From the NCBI GenBank assembly GCA_937912125.1, contig CALDOK010000389.1:1-64000 (forward strand): a stretch of 64,000 nt of DNA, in the 5' to 3' direction. Made by a program: the position numbers and the translations under genes. This document shows positions 44,112-53,707 of the stretch, one piece after another (position 1 is the stretch's first letter; every line of letters starts with the position of its first letter). The notes under the pieces were generated by a model, which saw only the letters and a list, made by a program, of their open reading frames with translations, made no database searches and had not been told where the DNA came from. Source of the stretch: an uncultured Pseudomonadota bacterium. GTDB lineage: Bacteria > Myxococcota_A > UBA796 > JAFGLY01.

Positions 44112-46223
44112 TCACGGTGTCGAGGAGCTGATCCCCAGCTCTTCGGCGGACCAGGAACGTTGCTCCCACTGGCCCACGGCGGCATCGACGATGGCGACCA
44201 GCCGACCCTGGTGGGCCTGCATGCGCAGGATGCGGGGGGTGTCGGCGTCGGCGCAGACGGGCTCGGCGCCGGGAAGGCCGGTGCAGAGCCAGGCCTGCTG
44301 GGTGGCGGGGTCGACGGTGGCCCACACGGGCTGCCCCCCCAGCCAGACGGGGCCGAGGTGGGGCATCAGCCGGGTGGGCAACTGCACCGCGCCGCGGCTC
44401 TCCCAGCTGCGGCCGTCCCGGGTGGCGGCCACCACGGCCACGCTGCCGTCATCCACGAAGCCGCTGGCCGCCAGCAGCACCAGGCCGTCGGGCCCGGCGG
44501 CCAGGGCGGGGTACTCGAGGCGCCAGTGCTCGGAGTCGCCGGCCAGCTCCCCGAGCGCCGCGGGGTGGAGGGCGCCCCAGGAGATCCCGCTGCTGCCCAG
44601 CTCCGCGAAGCCCAGGTGCACGTCGCGCTCGTGGCGGGCCTCGTTGCCGATGCCGCTGGTGCCCACGGCCACCCAGGCTCCCCCGGCGGACGGCAACAGG
44701 GCGGCGTCCTGGGGGAAGCTGTGCTCTCCGACGGCGGAGGACCGCTGCCACCCGCGGCCGTCCCAGCGGGCGAGGTCCACGCTCATGTCGCTCTCTTCGG
44801 TGGCCCAGCTCTCGGTGGCCAGGCCGTTGGGGTCGTGGGCCCAGGCCACCACCAGCATGCCGTCTGTGCCCACGGCCATGGCGGGACGCCAGTAGGGGCC
44901 CACCCGGTCCACGGGGAAGCCCAGGGCTCGCCAGCTGTCGCCTGCATCGTCGCTCTGCAGGCAGCGGGGCACCCAGGCGGTCTCGGACTCTTCAGGGGCC
45001 AGCGTCACCTCGCGGAAGCACAGCCAGTGGCTGGAGCCGTCGGTGGCCATGGCGGCGGCCTCCACCGCGATGGCGCCAGGGTCCGACAGGCGCTGGCCCG
45101 CGACCCACAGCTCGCTGCGGTGGGCGGGGTGGTCCAGGTAGCGGATCTCGGCCTGGAGCTCCCCGGCCAGGGCCAGGTCGGCCAGGCCCGAGCGGGAGGG
45201 CATGCCCGTGGGCGTCTCCAACAGGTCGTCGCGCACCAGGCCGTCGGCCCAGGGCAGCTCGACGCCCAGGAGCGCGGCCAGGGTGGGGGCGAAGTCCACC
45301 AGCAGCACGGGGCCATCGGCGTCTATGCCCGCGAGCACCCCGGGCCCGGTGAGCAGGAAGGGCACCCGCCGGCACCCGTTGCAGGCGCAGCCGTGGTGGC
45401 GCCAGGGCGGGTCGCTCGAGGCTTCGCTGTGGCGGCCGTGGTCGGAGGTGAGCAGGACCCAGGTGTCGTCGGCGTAGCCATCGTGCCGGTCCAGCCAGCG
45501 CCAGAACCTGGCGATGGGCCGGTCCAGGGCCCGGATGTCGTCCAGGTGCTCGACGTCTTCGCCGTAGTGGCCGGAGCGGTCCACCTGGTGGAGGTTGGCC
45601 AGCCCCAGGCGCACGGCGTGCTCGCTGAGCCGCTGCTCGAGGACCTCCAGCACGTCGCTGTCGTCCTGGGAGGTCTTCTCGCCCTGGTCGCCTTGGGTGA
45701 CGTGGAGGTACTCGGCCGCTGCGGGCTCGCCCAGCCCGGGCCATAGGCTGTAGGTCAGGGCCATGGGCAGCTTGGTGTTGGCCACCAGCACGCTGTCGGC
45801 CGCGGTGACGCTGGCGTCGGCCTGGCGCAGCAGCTCGCCGATGGTGGGCAGGGTGACCCGGTAGACGCCGGGATCGCCGCCGATGGGGTAGTTGGCCAGG
45901 GGCAGGCGCCGGCCGGTGAGGATGGTGGCGTGGGCCGGGACGGTGGTGGTGGCGGACAGGCTCCAGGCCTGGGTGGAGCGCACGCCGACGCCCAGGCGCT
46001 CGTCCCAGATCTTCGGCAGGAAGTCGGAGGGTTGCTCGCCGGTGGCCGAGGAGGGATCGTCGCCCAGGGACTCCTCGAGGCGCACCCCGTCCATCACCAG
46101 GATCAGGGCGGTGCGGTCGGGAAAGACAGTGGGCTCCGGGTCGCAGGCCGACAGGGCCGTGGACGCCAGGGCGAGCCAGGCCATGGTGTGGGGTCGCGGC
46201 GAGCGGGTGGGGGTGCGTTCCAT
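44112..46223 (-). CDS. Alkaline phosphatase-superfamily (phosphodiesterase/sulfatase-like) lipoprotein
   Basis: 703 aa from ATG 46223; ATG 46184 is also possible. A hydrophobic segment ends in LSAC, a likely lipobox. The N-terminal 380 residues show alkaline-phosphatase-superfamily metal motifs: LILVMDGVR, SATTTVPAHATILTG (Thr nucleophile as in nucleotide pyrophosphatase/phosphodiesterases rather than sulfatase Cys), HQVDRSGHYGED and LLTSDHGRHSE. The C-terminal 320 residues have BNR/sialidase-like beta-propeller repeats (DDAGDSW, TRDGRSWESRG). Probably a surface or periplasmic phosphoester hydrolase. It is 74 bases downstream of the TPR/membrane protein gene. Confidence 0.82.
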   Translation of the reverse strand: MERTPTRSPRPHTMAWLALASTALSACDPEPTVFPDRTALILVMDGVRLEESLGDDPSSATGEQPSDFLPKIWDERLGVGVRSTQAWSLSATTTVPAHATILTGRRLPLANYPIGGDPGVYRVTLPTIGELLRQADASVTAADSVLVANTKLPMALTYSLWPGLGEPAAAEYLHVTQGDQGEKTSQDDSDVLEVLEQRLSEHAVRLGLANLHQVDRSGHYGEDVEHLDDIRALDRPIARFWRWLDRHDGYADDTWVLLTSDHGRHSEASSDPPWRHHGCACNGCRRVPFLLTGPGVLAGIDADGPVLLVDFAPTLAALLGVELPWADGLVRDDLLETPTGMPSRSGLADLALAGELQAEIRYLDHPAHRSELWVAGQRLSDPGAIAVEAAAMATDGSSHWLCFREVTLAPEESETAWVPRCLQSDDAGDSWRALGFPVDRVGPYWRPAMAVGTDGMLVVAWAHDPNGLATESWATEESDMSVDLARWDGRGWQRSSAVGEHSFPQDAALLPSAGGAWVAVGTSGIGNEARHERDVHLGFAELGSSGISWGALHPAALGELAGDSEHWRLEYPALAAGPDGLVLLAASGFVDDGSVAVVAATRDGRSWESRGAVQLPTRLMPHLGPVWLGGQPVWATVDPATQQAWLCTGLPGAEPVCADADTPRILRMQAHQGRLVAIVDAAVGQWEQRSWSAEELGISSSTP

Positions 46224-46297
46224 GGCAGCGCCGAGTGTAGCCGCCCGCCCGTGCGGCGTCGCCTGCGGCCTGGGAAACCCCTCCCCCGACCCGATGG

Positions 46298-48076
46298 TCA
46301 GCGCCGGCCCGTGACCCCCACGATGAGCAGCAGGCTCATCAGGGCGCACACGCCCATCATCAGCAGGAACATGCCGACGGTGGGGAAGGCGTGGACCACC
46401 CAGGCCGCCGGCAACACAGGAAAGAGCAGGTAGGCCGGGAGGAAGGCCAGCTCGTGCAGCCGCCAGCTGGCGCCGGCGGTGCGCGGGCGGGTGAGCCGGG
46501 CCACCAGCTCGGGCAGGTAGACGGTGAAGGCGGCGCTGCCGGCGGTGGCCCAGAAGGGGTGGTCGAGGAAGCTGTGGCTGTTCAGGACCAGCAGGTCGGC
46601 CCCCAGGGCGGCCAGCACGGCCGCGGTCACGGCCAGGTAGAAGCCCACTTGCCCCAGGGTGGCCATGAGCCTCGAGGGGGCCTTGGGCTTGGGGGGGGCC
46701 TTGGGCTTGCGCAGCTGGTCCAGGGCGTGGGTCTCGCGGGCCACCTGCCGCGCCAGGTCCAGCAGGGCGTCGCTGCGGGTGACCCCGAGCTCGATCTGCT
46801 CGAGCTGGGCCTGCAGCTCGGTGAGGCGCTGGATGTGCCGGGCGGCCGAGGGGGGCAGGGCCTTGTCGTCGCTGGGTGTGGCTCTGGCGGCCTGGGCCTT
46901 GATGTGTTCCAGCAAGGCGCGCTGCCAGGTGACGATCCAGTGCTTGAGCCGCTGCTGTGCCTGGTGCAGGCGTCCGTCGGCTCCGCTGCGCGAGGCCGGC
47001 CCCTGCTCGAAGCTGGTCTCGACCGATGCCAGCTGGCTGCGGGTCCACCCCAGCAGGCTGTGGGTCTCGGCCTGGGCGTTGTGCCCGGCCTCGGTGGCGC
47101 CCCCGGTGCTGGCGGGCAGCTTGTCGAAGCCCGGGGTGGCGGTGATGTCGTCCAGCTCCCGGAACAGGTCCTGGCAGGCGTCCCGCCGCTCGATGAGCGC
47201 CTGGACGCTCTCGTCCTCCATCTCCTGCAGCAGGGGCTGGACCGCGGCGGCCCAGGTGGTCTGCTCGAAGGCGGGGTCCAGCGCTGCCAGCGTGAAGTAG
47301 AGGGGGTCGAGGTCGATGGCGCGGCGCAGGCAGATCTTCACGCTGCGGTTGGCCTGGGCGTAGCGGGAGGCCACCAGGGCCTTCTGGTAGTGTACGCCGC
47401 CATCGTTGGGGATGGCCTGTTCGGCGGCCAGGGCCAGCTCCCAGGCGTCCTTGTAGTGATCGGCGAGGGAGCTGGCGCGGGAGGCCAGCAGCCGGGCGCT
47501 GCCCGCGAGCCCAGGTGCGGCGCCGGCTGGGAGCACGTCGGCCACCTGCTGGAACGCCGAGACCGCGAGCTCGTGGCGTCCGTCTCGCGCCAGGACGAAG
47601 CCCAGGCGCAGGTGGACGCGGGGATCCTGGGTGTCCAGATCGCTGGCGGCCTCGAGGAAGCGGCGTGCCCGGGCGGTGCGGTCGCGGGCGTTGGTGCCCA
47701 GCACGGCGTCGGCTTGGCCGATGAGCTCATCCACCCGGCTCGCCACCTCGGGGCGCAGGCGTCGCTGCTTGCGCGCCCGATCCAGGACGGCGGCATGGCG
47801 CGCCTCGATGGCCAGCGCGTGGGTGAGGGTGAAGCGGTGGCTCAGCTGGTCGATCAACGCCCCGTTGGACACCGGCTTGGTGCGTGCCTCTGGGTCGTTG
47901 TCGTCCGCCAGCCGGGTTCGCCAGCCCTCGGCCTGGGGGGTCTGGCGCTTCCAGCTCAGGGCCTCGAGGTTGATCTCCTGCGCCACCCAGGTGGCCTGGG
48001 ACAGGTGCTCGCCGATCTCGTCGGGGCACAGCGCCGGAGGATGCTCCCCCAAGCAGTTCAGACAGTAGGCGTTCAT
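46298..48076 (-). CDS. TPR-containing multi-pass membrane protein with N-terminal zinc-ribbon-like Cys
   Basis: 592 aa. The N-terminus MNAYCLNCLGEHPPALC has Cys5, Cys8 and Cys17, a possible metal knuckle. Helical repeats lie at about 130-300 (DPRVHLRLGFVLARDGRHEL, NDGGVHYQKALVASRYAQAN; TPR-like), followed by a coiled-coil-like region. A KPKAPPKPKAP linker precedes about four transmembrane helices at about 475-590. No known family recognised. The architecture suggests a cytoplasmic scaffold tethered to the inner membrane. First gene of a minus-strand run with the phosphodiesterase-like and B3/B4 genes. Confidence 0.72.
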   Translation of the reverse strand: MNAYCLNCLGEHPPALCPDEIGEHLSQATWVAQEINLEALSWKRQTPQAEGWRTRLADDNDPEARTKPVSNGALIDQLSHRFTLTHALAIEARHAAVLDRARKQRRLRPEVASRVDELIGQADAVLGTNARDRTARARRFLEAASDLDTQDPRVHLRLGFVLARDGRHELAVSAFQQVADVLPAGAAPGLAGSARLLASRASSLADHYKDAWELALAAEQAIPNDGGVHYQKALVASRYAQANRSVKICLRRAIDLDPLYFTLAALDPAFEQTTWAAAVQPLLQEMEDESVQALIERRDACQDLFRELDDITATPGFDKLPASTGGATEAGHNAQAETHSLLGWTRSQLASVETSFEQGPASRSGADGRLHQAQQRLKHWIVTWQRALLEHIKAQAARATPSDDKALPPSAARHIQRLTELQAQLEQIELGVTRSDALLDLARQVARETHALDQLRKPKAPPKPKAPSRLMATLGQVGFYLAVTAAVLAALGADLLVLNSHSFLDHPFWATAGSAAFTVYLPELVARLTRPRTAGASWRLHELAFLPAYLLFPVLPAAWVVHAFPTVGMFLLMMGVCALMSLLLIVGVTGRR

Positions 48077-48223
48077 GGATCGGTCAGCGCTGGCATCGGG
48101 CGTGCCTCCGCGGGGCCGCCGCAGTGGCGCACCAGTATACCAGCCCTATCGGTCCACAGGCCCCGTCGGTGCAGTCCACGGCCCGTCGGCGCGATAGTGG
48201 CCCTGCGATCCTGGAGTGAGCTC

Positions 48224-50302
48224 ATGCCCGTGGCCCTGGACGTCGATCTGCCCTTTGTGGAGGACGCTCGGATCGTCATCGACGCCCAGGCCAGCGAGCC
48301 CGCCTGGAAGCAGGCCCTGGTGATCGACGACTGGACGGTCTACTTCCCCTCCGCCGAGGGCGAGCCCGAGGTCCACGCGGTGGCGCGCCTGCTGGTGGAT
48401 CGCGACGCGCTGTACCTGCACTACCGGGTCGAAGATCCGCAGCCCGACCGCGTGCGGGCCCGGCTCACCCGGCGCGATGGCTTCTGGGGAGACGACTGGG
48501 CCGGCATCTACCTGGACCCCGCCGGCCAGGCCCAGCGGGCCTACATGTTCCTGGTCAACCCCCTGGGTGTGCAGGCCGACGCCACGCGCCTGGCAGGCCA
48601 CGACGACGCCATGTCCTGGGACGGTGCCTGGGAGAGCTCGGGACAGCTCACGGAGTTCGGCTACGAGGTGGAGCTGCGCATCCCCTGGCGCACGGTGCGT
48701 CACCCTGCCGAGCTGGGGCCGGTGGGCGTCAGCCTGCTGCGCTCCTCGGGCCGCACCGGGGAGCGGGCCTCCTGGCCCGTGCGAGACCCGGACGTCAGCG
48801 GCATCCTGGTGCAGGAGAACCTGCTGAACGGCCCGGGCACCGTGGATCGAGGCCTGGGCCTGACCATCACACCCAGCCTGGTCTTCGGGTGGACCCAGGA
48901 CGGCCCCGCGCTGGATCGCTGGGGGTTCCAGGGGGTGGCGCCAGGCCTCACGGCGCGCTTCGATCCCTCTCCAGCGGTGGCTGGACTGCTCACGGTCAAC
49001 CCGGACTTCTCCCAGGTCGAGACCGACGCCTACCAGCTCGAGATCAACCGGCGCTACGCCCTGAGCTACCAGGAGAAGCGCCCCTTCTTCACCGAAGGCC
49101 GGGAGTGGTTCGACGGCCCCTACGGGAGCCTGGTCTACACCCGCTCCATGACCACGCCGCGCTACGGTGCCCGGGCCACGGTGGAGGCCGGCGGCTGGAC
49201 CGTGGCGGCCCTGCACGTGCTGGACGCCGAGCCCGCGGACAGCTTCTCGGAGGGTGGAGGCTGGGGCGAGGCCGAGCTGGGGGTCGATGGCGCCCGCCAT
49301 GCCACCCTGGACACCGCGCTGCGCCTGCGCCGGGCCGTGGGCCGGGACGGCTACCTCGGCGCCCTGTACAGCGACAAGACCATCACCGGCTCCCGGCTGG
49401 GGAACCGGGTGCTGGCGGTGGACGGCCGCGCGCGGGTGGCGGACGCCTGGGCGGTGGAGGGCGCGGTGATCGGCTCGCTCACCGACTATGCCGACGGCGC
49501 CACCGAGCTGGCCCCGGCCGCCGCGTTGCTCGTGGACCACGGCAGCCGCCGCTGGCTGGCGGGGCTGGAGTCGGTGGTGGTGCACCAGGACTTCCGCGCC
49601 GAGAATGGGTACCAGGTCTACGCCGACTCCTGGTTCGAGGGCGCCTGGGCTGGGTACCGCTTCTTTCCTGACAAGGGGCCGCTGCGGCGCATCACCTTCA
49701 TGCCCGTCAACGCGGGGATCGCCTGGCGGCCCAGCGATGGAGCCCTGCGCGAGCTGGTTGTGGAGCCCACGGTCTCGCTCTACTTCCGCAACGCCATGGT
49801 CCTGGGTGTCGAGGTGACTCGGGAGCAGGAGCTGTACGGCGCCGCCACGCTGGTCTACGACCAGGTGCAGGTGGAGCTCGAGGGCGCTCCGCTGCAGTGG
49901 CTGCAGGTCGAGGCCGGGGTCGAGCTGGGCCAGGGTCCGTACTACGCCGAGGCTGTGGTGGGCGGCTACTCCCAGGCCTACGGGGGCCTGCGCATCAGCC
50001 CCGGGCGTCGCGCGGCCTTGAGCTTCGAGGGGGCGTGGGAGCGCATGGAGCTGGATGAGCGCGAGCTCTACGCGGGCTGGGTGGGCCGCGCCAAGCTCGA
50101 GCTGTTCGCCAGCCGCGCCCTGTGGGCTCGCCTGGTGCTGGACCGCAGCAGCCTGGACGACGAGCACTCCGGGCTGGCCCTGCTGGCCTGGGAGCCCTCG
50201 CCTGGTCGGGCCGTCTACCTGGGTGGGGGCGTGGACCAGGACGCGGCCGACGAGCTCGGCTGGCAGGTCTTCTCGAAGCTGAGCTGGCGGTGGGTGCGCT
50301 GA
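48224..50302 (+). CDS. DUF5916-like protein: CBM9-type domain plus outer-membrane barrel
   Basis: 692 aa; ATG 48224 with GGAG eight bases upstream. Residues about 1-200 fit a carbohydrate-binding family 9-like domain (IVIDAQASEPAWKQA, DRDALYLHYRVEDP, DDWAGIYLDP, YMFLVNPLGVQAD). The rest has DUF5916 features (GLTARFDPSP, LTVNPDFSQVETDAYQLEIN, YQEKRPFFTEGREWFD) and alternating beta strands ending in Trp-Arg, typical of an outer-membrane barrel. No signal peptide is visible from the chosen ATG or in the upstream frame, which conflicts with outer-membrane export. Function of the family is unknown. Confidence 0.82.
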   Translation: MPVALDVDLPFVEDARIVIDAQASEPAWKQALVIDDWTVYFPSAEGEPEVHAVARLLVDRDALYLHYRVEDPQPDRVRARLTRRDGFWGDDWAGIYLDPAGQAQRAYMFLVNPLGVQADATRLAGHDDAMSWDGAWESSGQLTEFGYEVELRIPWRTVRHPAELGPVGVSLLRSSGRTGERASWPVRDPDVSGILVQENLLNGPGTVDRGLGLTITPSLVFGWTQDGPALDRWGFQGVAPGLTARFDPSPAVAGLLTVNPDFSQVETDAYQLEINRRYALSYQEKRPFFTEGREWFDGPYGSLVYTRSMTTPRYGARATVEAGGWTVAALHVLDAEPADSFSEGGGWGEAELGVDGARHATLDTALRLRRAVGRDGYLGALYSDKTITGSRLGNRVLAVDGRARVADAWAVEGAVIGSLTDYADGATELAPAAALLVDHGSRRWLAGLESVVVHQDFRAENGYQVYADSWFEGAWAGYRFFPDKGPLRRITFMPVNAGIAWRPSDGALRELVVEPTVSLYFRNAMVLGVEVTREQELYGAATLVYDQVQVELEGAPLQWLQVEAGVELGQGPYYAEAVVGGYSQAYGGLRISPGRRAALSFEGAWERMELDERELYAGWVGRAKLELFASRALWARLVLDRSSLDDEHSGLALLAWEPSPGRAVYLGGGVDQDAADELGWQVFSKLSWRWVR

Positions 50303-50420
50303 TGGTGCGGCCGTGAGGCGTCGGCCGTTTGGCTGCTGCTGCCCTGTGTGATCGGCCGCTGTGTGGAGGCCGGGGTCCTGGGAGCGCCATAAGTGGAGCT
50401 CCTCTGCAGGAGCCGAGCCC

Positions 50421-51365
50421 ATGACCATGACCGAGCTTCCCCGAGCCGTTCCCCTGGACGGCCCCGAGCATCGCGCGCTGGTGCGCGGGAGCATCTCCAT
50501 CCCCGGGCAGTACGCCCGCGCCATCGGCCGCGCCGGCAGGCCCCAGGGTGAGATGAGCGGGCCCGCGCGCCAGGCCCTGGGCCCCATCGTCATCGAGCAC
50601 CCCGGGCGCGCGCTCCTCCCGGAGGTGGTGGCTCGGTACCGTGAGGTCTGCGGCTATGGCGTGGGCGAGGCGGTGCCCTCGAGCTTCATGGAGACGCTGT
50701 TCCAGGGCCTGATGGTGGAGATCGTGCTGGCCCCCAGCTTCCCGTTCAGCCCCTTCGGGGTCATCCACCTGGGCCAGACCATGCAGCGGCACCGGGCCGT
50801 GGCCCCCGACGCGGTGCTGGATCTGCGCTGCTCCCTGGCGGGGGTGATGCAGACCCGGCGCGGCTTCGAGGTTGAGGTCGCCATGCTGGCGGAGCAGGCC
50901 GGGCAGCCGGTGTGGCAGGGCACGGCCGGCCTCATCTCGAGGGGCAAGGCCACCCGGGCGGGCAAGACAGGGAGCGCCAAGCTCCCCCCGGTCCAGGACG
51001 GCGGCGGCTGGTCCGAGCCCCAGGCCCTGGAGGTCCCGGGCGACACGGGCCGGCGCTACGCCGGGGTGAGCGGCGACTACAACCCCTTCCACCTCTACGG
51101 GGTCTTGGCCAAGCTCTTCGGCTTCCCCAAGCCCATCGCCCACGGCATGTGGACCCTGGCCCGGGCCTTGGCCTGGGTCGAGTCGGGGCTGCCCGAGCTG
51201 CCCGAGGCCTATCGGGTCCAGGCCAGCTTCAAGAAGCCGCTGCTGATGCCGGGCTCGGTCGCCCTGCGCCAGCGGCCGCTGGCAGAGGGAGCCGTGGGCT
51301 GCGACTTCGAGGTCCGCCACGCCCGCAAGGACCACCCCCACCTGGTGGGGCAGCTGAGCTGGTAG
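50421..51365 (+). CDS. MaoC-like hotdog hydratase
   Basis: 314 aa; ATG 50421 with AGGAG eight bases upstream (ATG 50427 also in frame). The C-terminal domain has the R-specific enoyl-CoA hydratase signature YAGVSGDYNPFHL and GFPKPIAHGMWTLARALAW, with catalytic Asp and His in the D-x-N-P-x-H-x(n)-A-H-G pattern. The N-terminal half is likely a second, degenerate hotdog, as in two-domain MaoC hydratases. It would hydrate trans-2-enoyl-CoA or a related thioester. Cytoplasmic. It converges with the GH13 gene, with nine bases between stops. Confidence 0.85.
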   Translation: MTMTELPRAVPLDGPEHRALVRGSISIPGQYARAIGRAGRPQGEMSGPARQALGPIVIEHPGRALLPEVVARYREVCGYGVGEAVPSSFMETLFQGLMVEIVLAPSFPFSPFGVIHLGQTMQRHRAVAPDAVLDLRCSLAGVMQTRRGFEVEVAMLAEQAGQPVWQGTAGLISRGKATRAGKTGSAKLPPVQDGGGWSEPQALEVPGDTGRRYAGVSGDYNPFHLYGVLAKLFGFPKPIAHGMWTLARALAWVESGLPELPEAYRVQASFKKPLLMPGSVALRQRPLAEGAVGCDFEVRHARKDHPHLVGQLSW

Positions 51366-51374
51366 CGTCCAGCG

Positions 51375-53534
51375 CTATTCCTCGTCGACGGCCTCGAGCT
51401 CTACCACCTGGATCCCGTAGGGGTCCACGGCGGCGTAGATGCCCCTCGACAGCAGCCTGCGGCCGGAGATGGGCTTGTCCCACAAGGGGGCTGCGGGGTC
51501 GGTAGCCAGGCGATCGTAGGCCATGTAGTCGCGCTCTGGGTCGATGCGGGCGGCCAGCTCGCCGCCGAGCTCGAAGGCGTTGCTGCGGCGCTCGGTGTTG
51601 GACAGGTTGGCGAAGACCACCACGGGGTTCTCGCTGAGGTCGTCGGCGGTGCGGCCCACCGCCACCAGGGCGTCGTCAGGTCCGCCGCGCTGGGGTTGGA
51701 GCCAGTCCCGGTTGTCGTCCTGCAGGGCCGGCAGGACCTTGCGAGCCATGCCCACCCGGGCGTTGCTCTGGGCCAGGGCGAGGGCTTCCTGGCTGGGCTC
51801 TGCCAGCACGTCCACGCCGGCGTACTGCTTGAAGCGCAGCTTCTCTCGGCTGCCCAGCTCGTCGCCGGCCAGCTCGGCGTACGGGCCGCCCATGAGCTCG
51901 AGCAGGTTGCTGATGCGTGCGCCGGCCTGCAGGTCGTCGCCGAAGTGCTGCTGGAAGCGCTCCTCGTCGTGGCTGTCCAGGTTGGTCAGGTCGTGGAACC
52001 AGGGGTGCTCGAGCACCCGCTGCAGGTCCCCAGGGCTGCGGGCGGCCAGGAACTCGTGGTACCAGCCGCCCTGGCCGGCGTCCAGCCAGTGGCGGGTGTC
52101 GGTGTTGGTGTGGAAGTCCTCGCCCATCACGAACAGGCTGCGCCCGGGGGTGTGGCGGTCCACGTCGGCCTGGGCCTCGCTGATGCCGTGCTCGAGCAGG
52201 CGCAGGGGCAGGCCGGTGAGGTGATCCAGCCGGAAGCCGTCCACGCCCATGTCCACCGCCCAGAAGCGCAGCACCCGGGTGAGCCACTCCTGCACGGCGA
52301 GGTTCTCAGCGGTGGGGTCCACGTCCCACCAGTTGTAGCCGTAGCGCATGCGCCCGTGGTTGAGCTGGGCCACGTCGTTCCACTCGAACCAGCCGCCGGC
52401 GGCTTTGTCCTGGGGGCCCGCGGCGCCGTGGGGGTCGCCCGCGGCCGAGCCGTACAGCCAGGGGGCCACGCGCTCCATGGTGTCGGGCTGGTCGTCGATC
52501 AGGGCCTGCTGGACCTGCTCGGCCTGCGCGGGAGTGACGGTGACCTGGGAGAAGTCGTTCAGGCGCACCTCGCGGTGCTCGTTGCCGTCGGCGTCGGTGG
52601 TGACGAACAGGTCGCGGAAGCGGTGGTCGTGGCCCACGTGGTTCAGGGCCACGTCCAGGACCACCTTGATCCCCAGCTGGTGGGCGCGGTCCATGAAGGC
52701 CTGGAACTCGTCGTTGGCGGCCTGGCGGGCGGCCTCACCCTCCATGCCCTGGGCGGCGCGGGACAGCTCGGGGTTGACCGTGAAGAAGTCCTTGGCGGCG
52801 TAGGGACTGCCCGCGTCGTCGCTGGGGTGGCGGCCGTCCCACTTGGAGACCTCGAAGGGCGGCATCATCCAGATAGCGGTCTTGCCTTGGGCCGCCAGCC
52901 ACTCCAGGGTGTAGCGCCCGTTGGTGCCGGGGGAGCCGTGCTCCATCATGTCGGCGAAGGTGCCGTAGCGGCCGGTGGTGGGGTCGAAGTTCAGCATGCC
53001 CACGTTGATCTCGGCCATGTTCAGGGCGTCGTGGCGCTCGTCCCGGGGGCGGAAGCGCAGGTCGGCGATGCCCTGGGCGCCCATCCAGTCCCAGCTGGCG
53101 CCGCCGTCGCGGGAGATGCGCCCGACCGCACGGTAGTTTCCCAGCTTGTGCACGGGGATCTCCGCCCGGTAGACCGCGGCGCCGCCCTCCCAGCGGTCGA
53201 AGCGCATGTCGACGGCGTCGAACAGGGACAGATCGTCGTTGTGGTCCACGTTGGTCCAGACCTGGGCCTGCAGCTGCTGAGGCTGCTCCGCGTCGTAGAC
53301 CCGCAGCTCGAAGCCGATGCTGTCGCCGGGCTGCTCCCAGGGGAAGTCCACCAGGCCGGTGCTGTCGGTGGCCGTGCTGCGGAAGTCTCCGATGCGGGGG
53401 ACCCAGGAACCTTTGTGCTGCTCGCCCAGGGCCTGGACGATGGGGGCCAGGTCCTGGACGCAGCTCGAGGCGCCGGGCGTGCAGGGGTCCTGTGCCTGGG
53501 ACAGGCCGGTGATGAGCAGGAAGAACCAGGGCAT
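51375..53534 (-). CDS. Secreted GH13 alpha-amylase family enzyme
   Basis: 719 aa from ATG 53534 (GGAGG four bases upstream). Signal peptide MPWFFLLITGLSQAQ. An N-terminal beta domain spans about 20-160, then a GH13 barrel. Conserved regions are VLDVALNHVG (region I), GVDGFRLDHLTGL (region II, nucleophile Asp), VMGEDFHTN (region III, acid/base Glu) and NLDSHDEER (region IV). A C-terminal beta domain ends the protein. It hydrolyses or transfers alpha-glucosidic linkages in the periplasm or outside; substrate preference cannot be read. No linked sugar transporter is seen. Confidence 0.9.
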   Translation of the reverse strand: MPWFFLLITGLSQAQDPCTPGASSCVQDLAPIVQALGEQHKGSWVPRIGDFRSTATDSTGLVDFPWEQPGDSIGFELRVYDAEQPQQLQAQVWTNVDHNDDLSLFDAVDMRFDRWEGGAAVYRAEIPVHKLGNYRAVGRISRDGGASWDWMGAQGIADLRFRPRDERHDALNMAEINVGMLNFDPTTGRYGTFADMMEHGSPGTNGRYTLEWLAAQGKTAIWMMPPFEVSKWDGRHPSDDAGSPYAAKDFFTVNPELSRAAQGMEGEAARQAANDEFQAFMDRAHQLGIKVVLDVALNHVGHDHRFRDLFVTTDADGNEHREVRLNDFSQVTVTPAQAEQVQQALIDDQPDTMERVAPWLYGSAAGDPHGAAGPQDKAAGGWFEWNDVAQLNHGRMRYGYNWWDVDPTAENLAVQEWLTRVLRFWAVDMGVDGFRLDHLTGLPLRLLEHGISEAQADVDRHTPGRSLFVMGEDFHTNTDTRHWLDAGQGGWYHEFLAARSPGDLQRVLEHPWFHDLTNLDSHDEERFQQHFGDDLQAGARISNLLELMGGPYAELAGDELGSREKLRFKQYAGVDVLAEPSQEALALAQSNARVGMARKVLPALQDDNRDWLQPQRGGPDDALVAVGRTADDLSENPVVVFANLSNTERRSNAFELGGELAARIDPERDYMAYDRLATDPAAPLWDKPISGRRLLSRGIYAAVDPYGIQVVELEAVDEE

Positions 53535-53707
53535 GCAGCCTCCGGGTGGCATGGGGCGCCGGGTGGCGCGCGCCTCCTAATCGGATCGGGGTCGAAAGCG
53601 AGCCGCCGAAGTGGGGCGTGTGGAGTTCGACGGTCCTCGTCGCCCCGACAGGCCGGCCGGAGCTTGGATTGTCGAGGATTGCGGAGGCTATGTGTGGATC
53701 TGACGGG

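Noticed and set aside
44112-46223. Sulfatase needing formylglycine, a possible target of the SUMF1 protein
   Set aside because: The nucleophile position reads TTTVPAHAT with no C-x-P-x-R motif, so there is no target cysteine.
46391-50302. 1303-aa plus-strand open frame
   Set aside because: The first 610 residues are antisense to the TPR/membrane gene; only the part from ATG 48224 has protein-family motifs.
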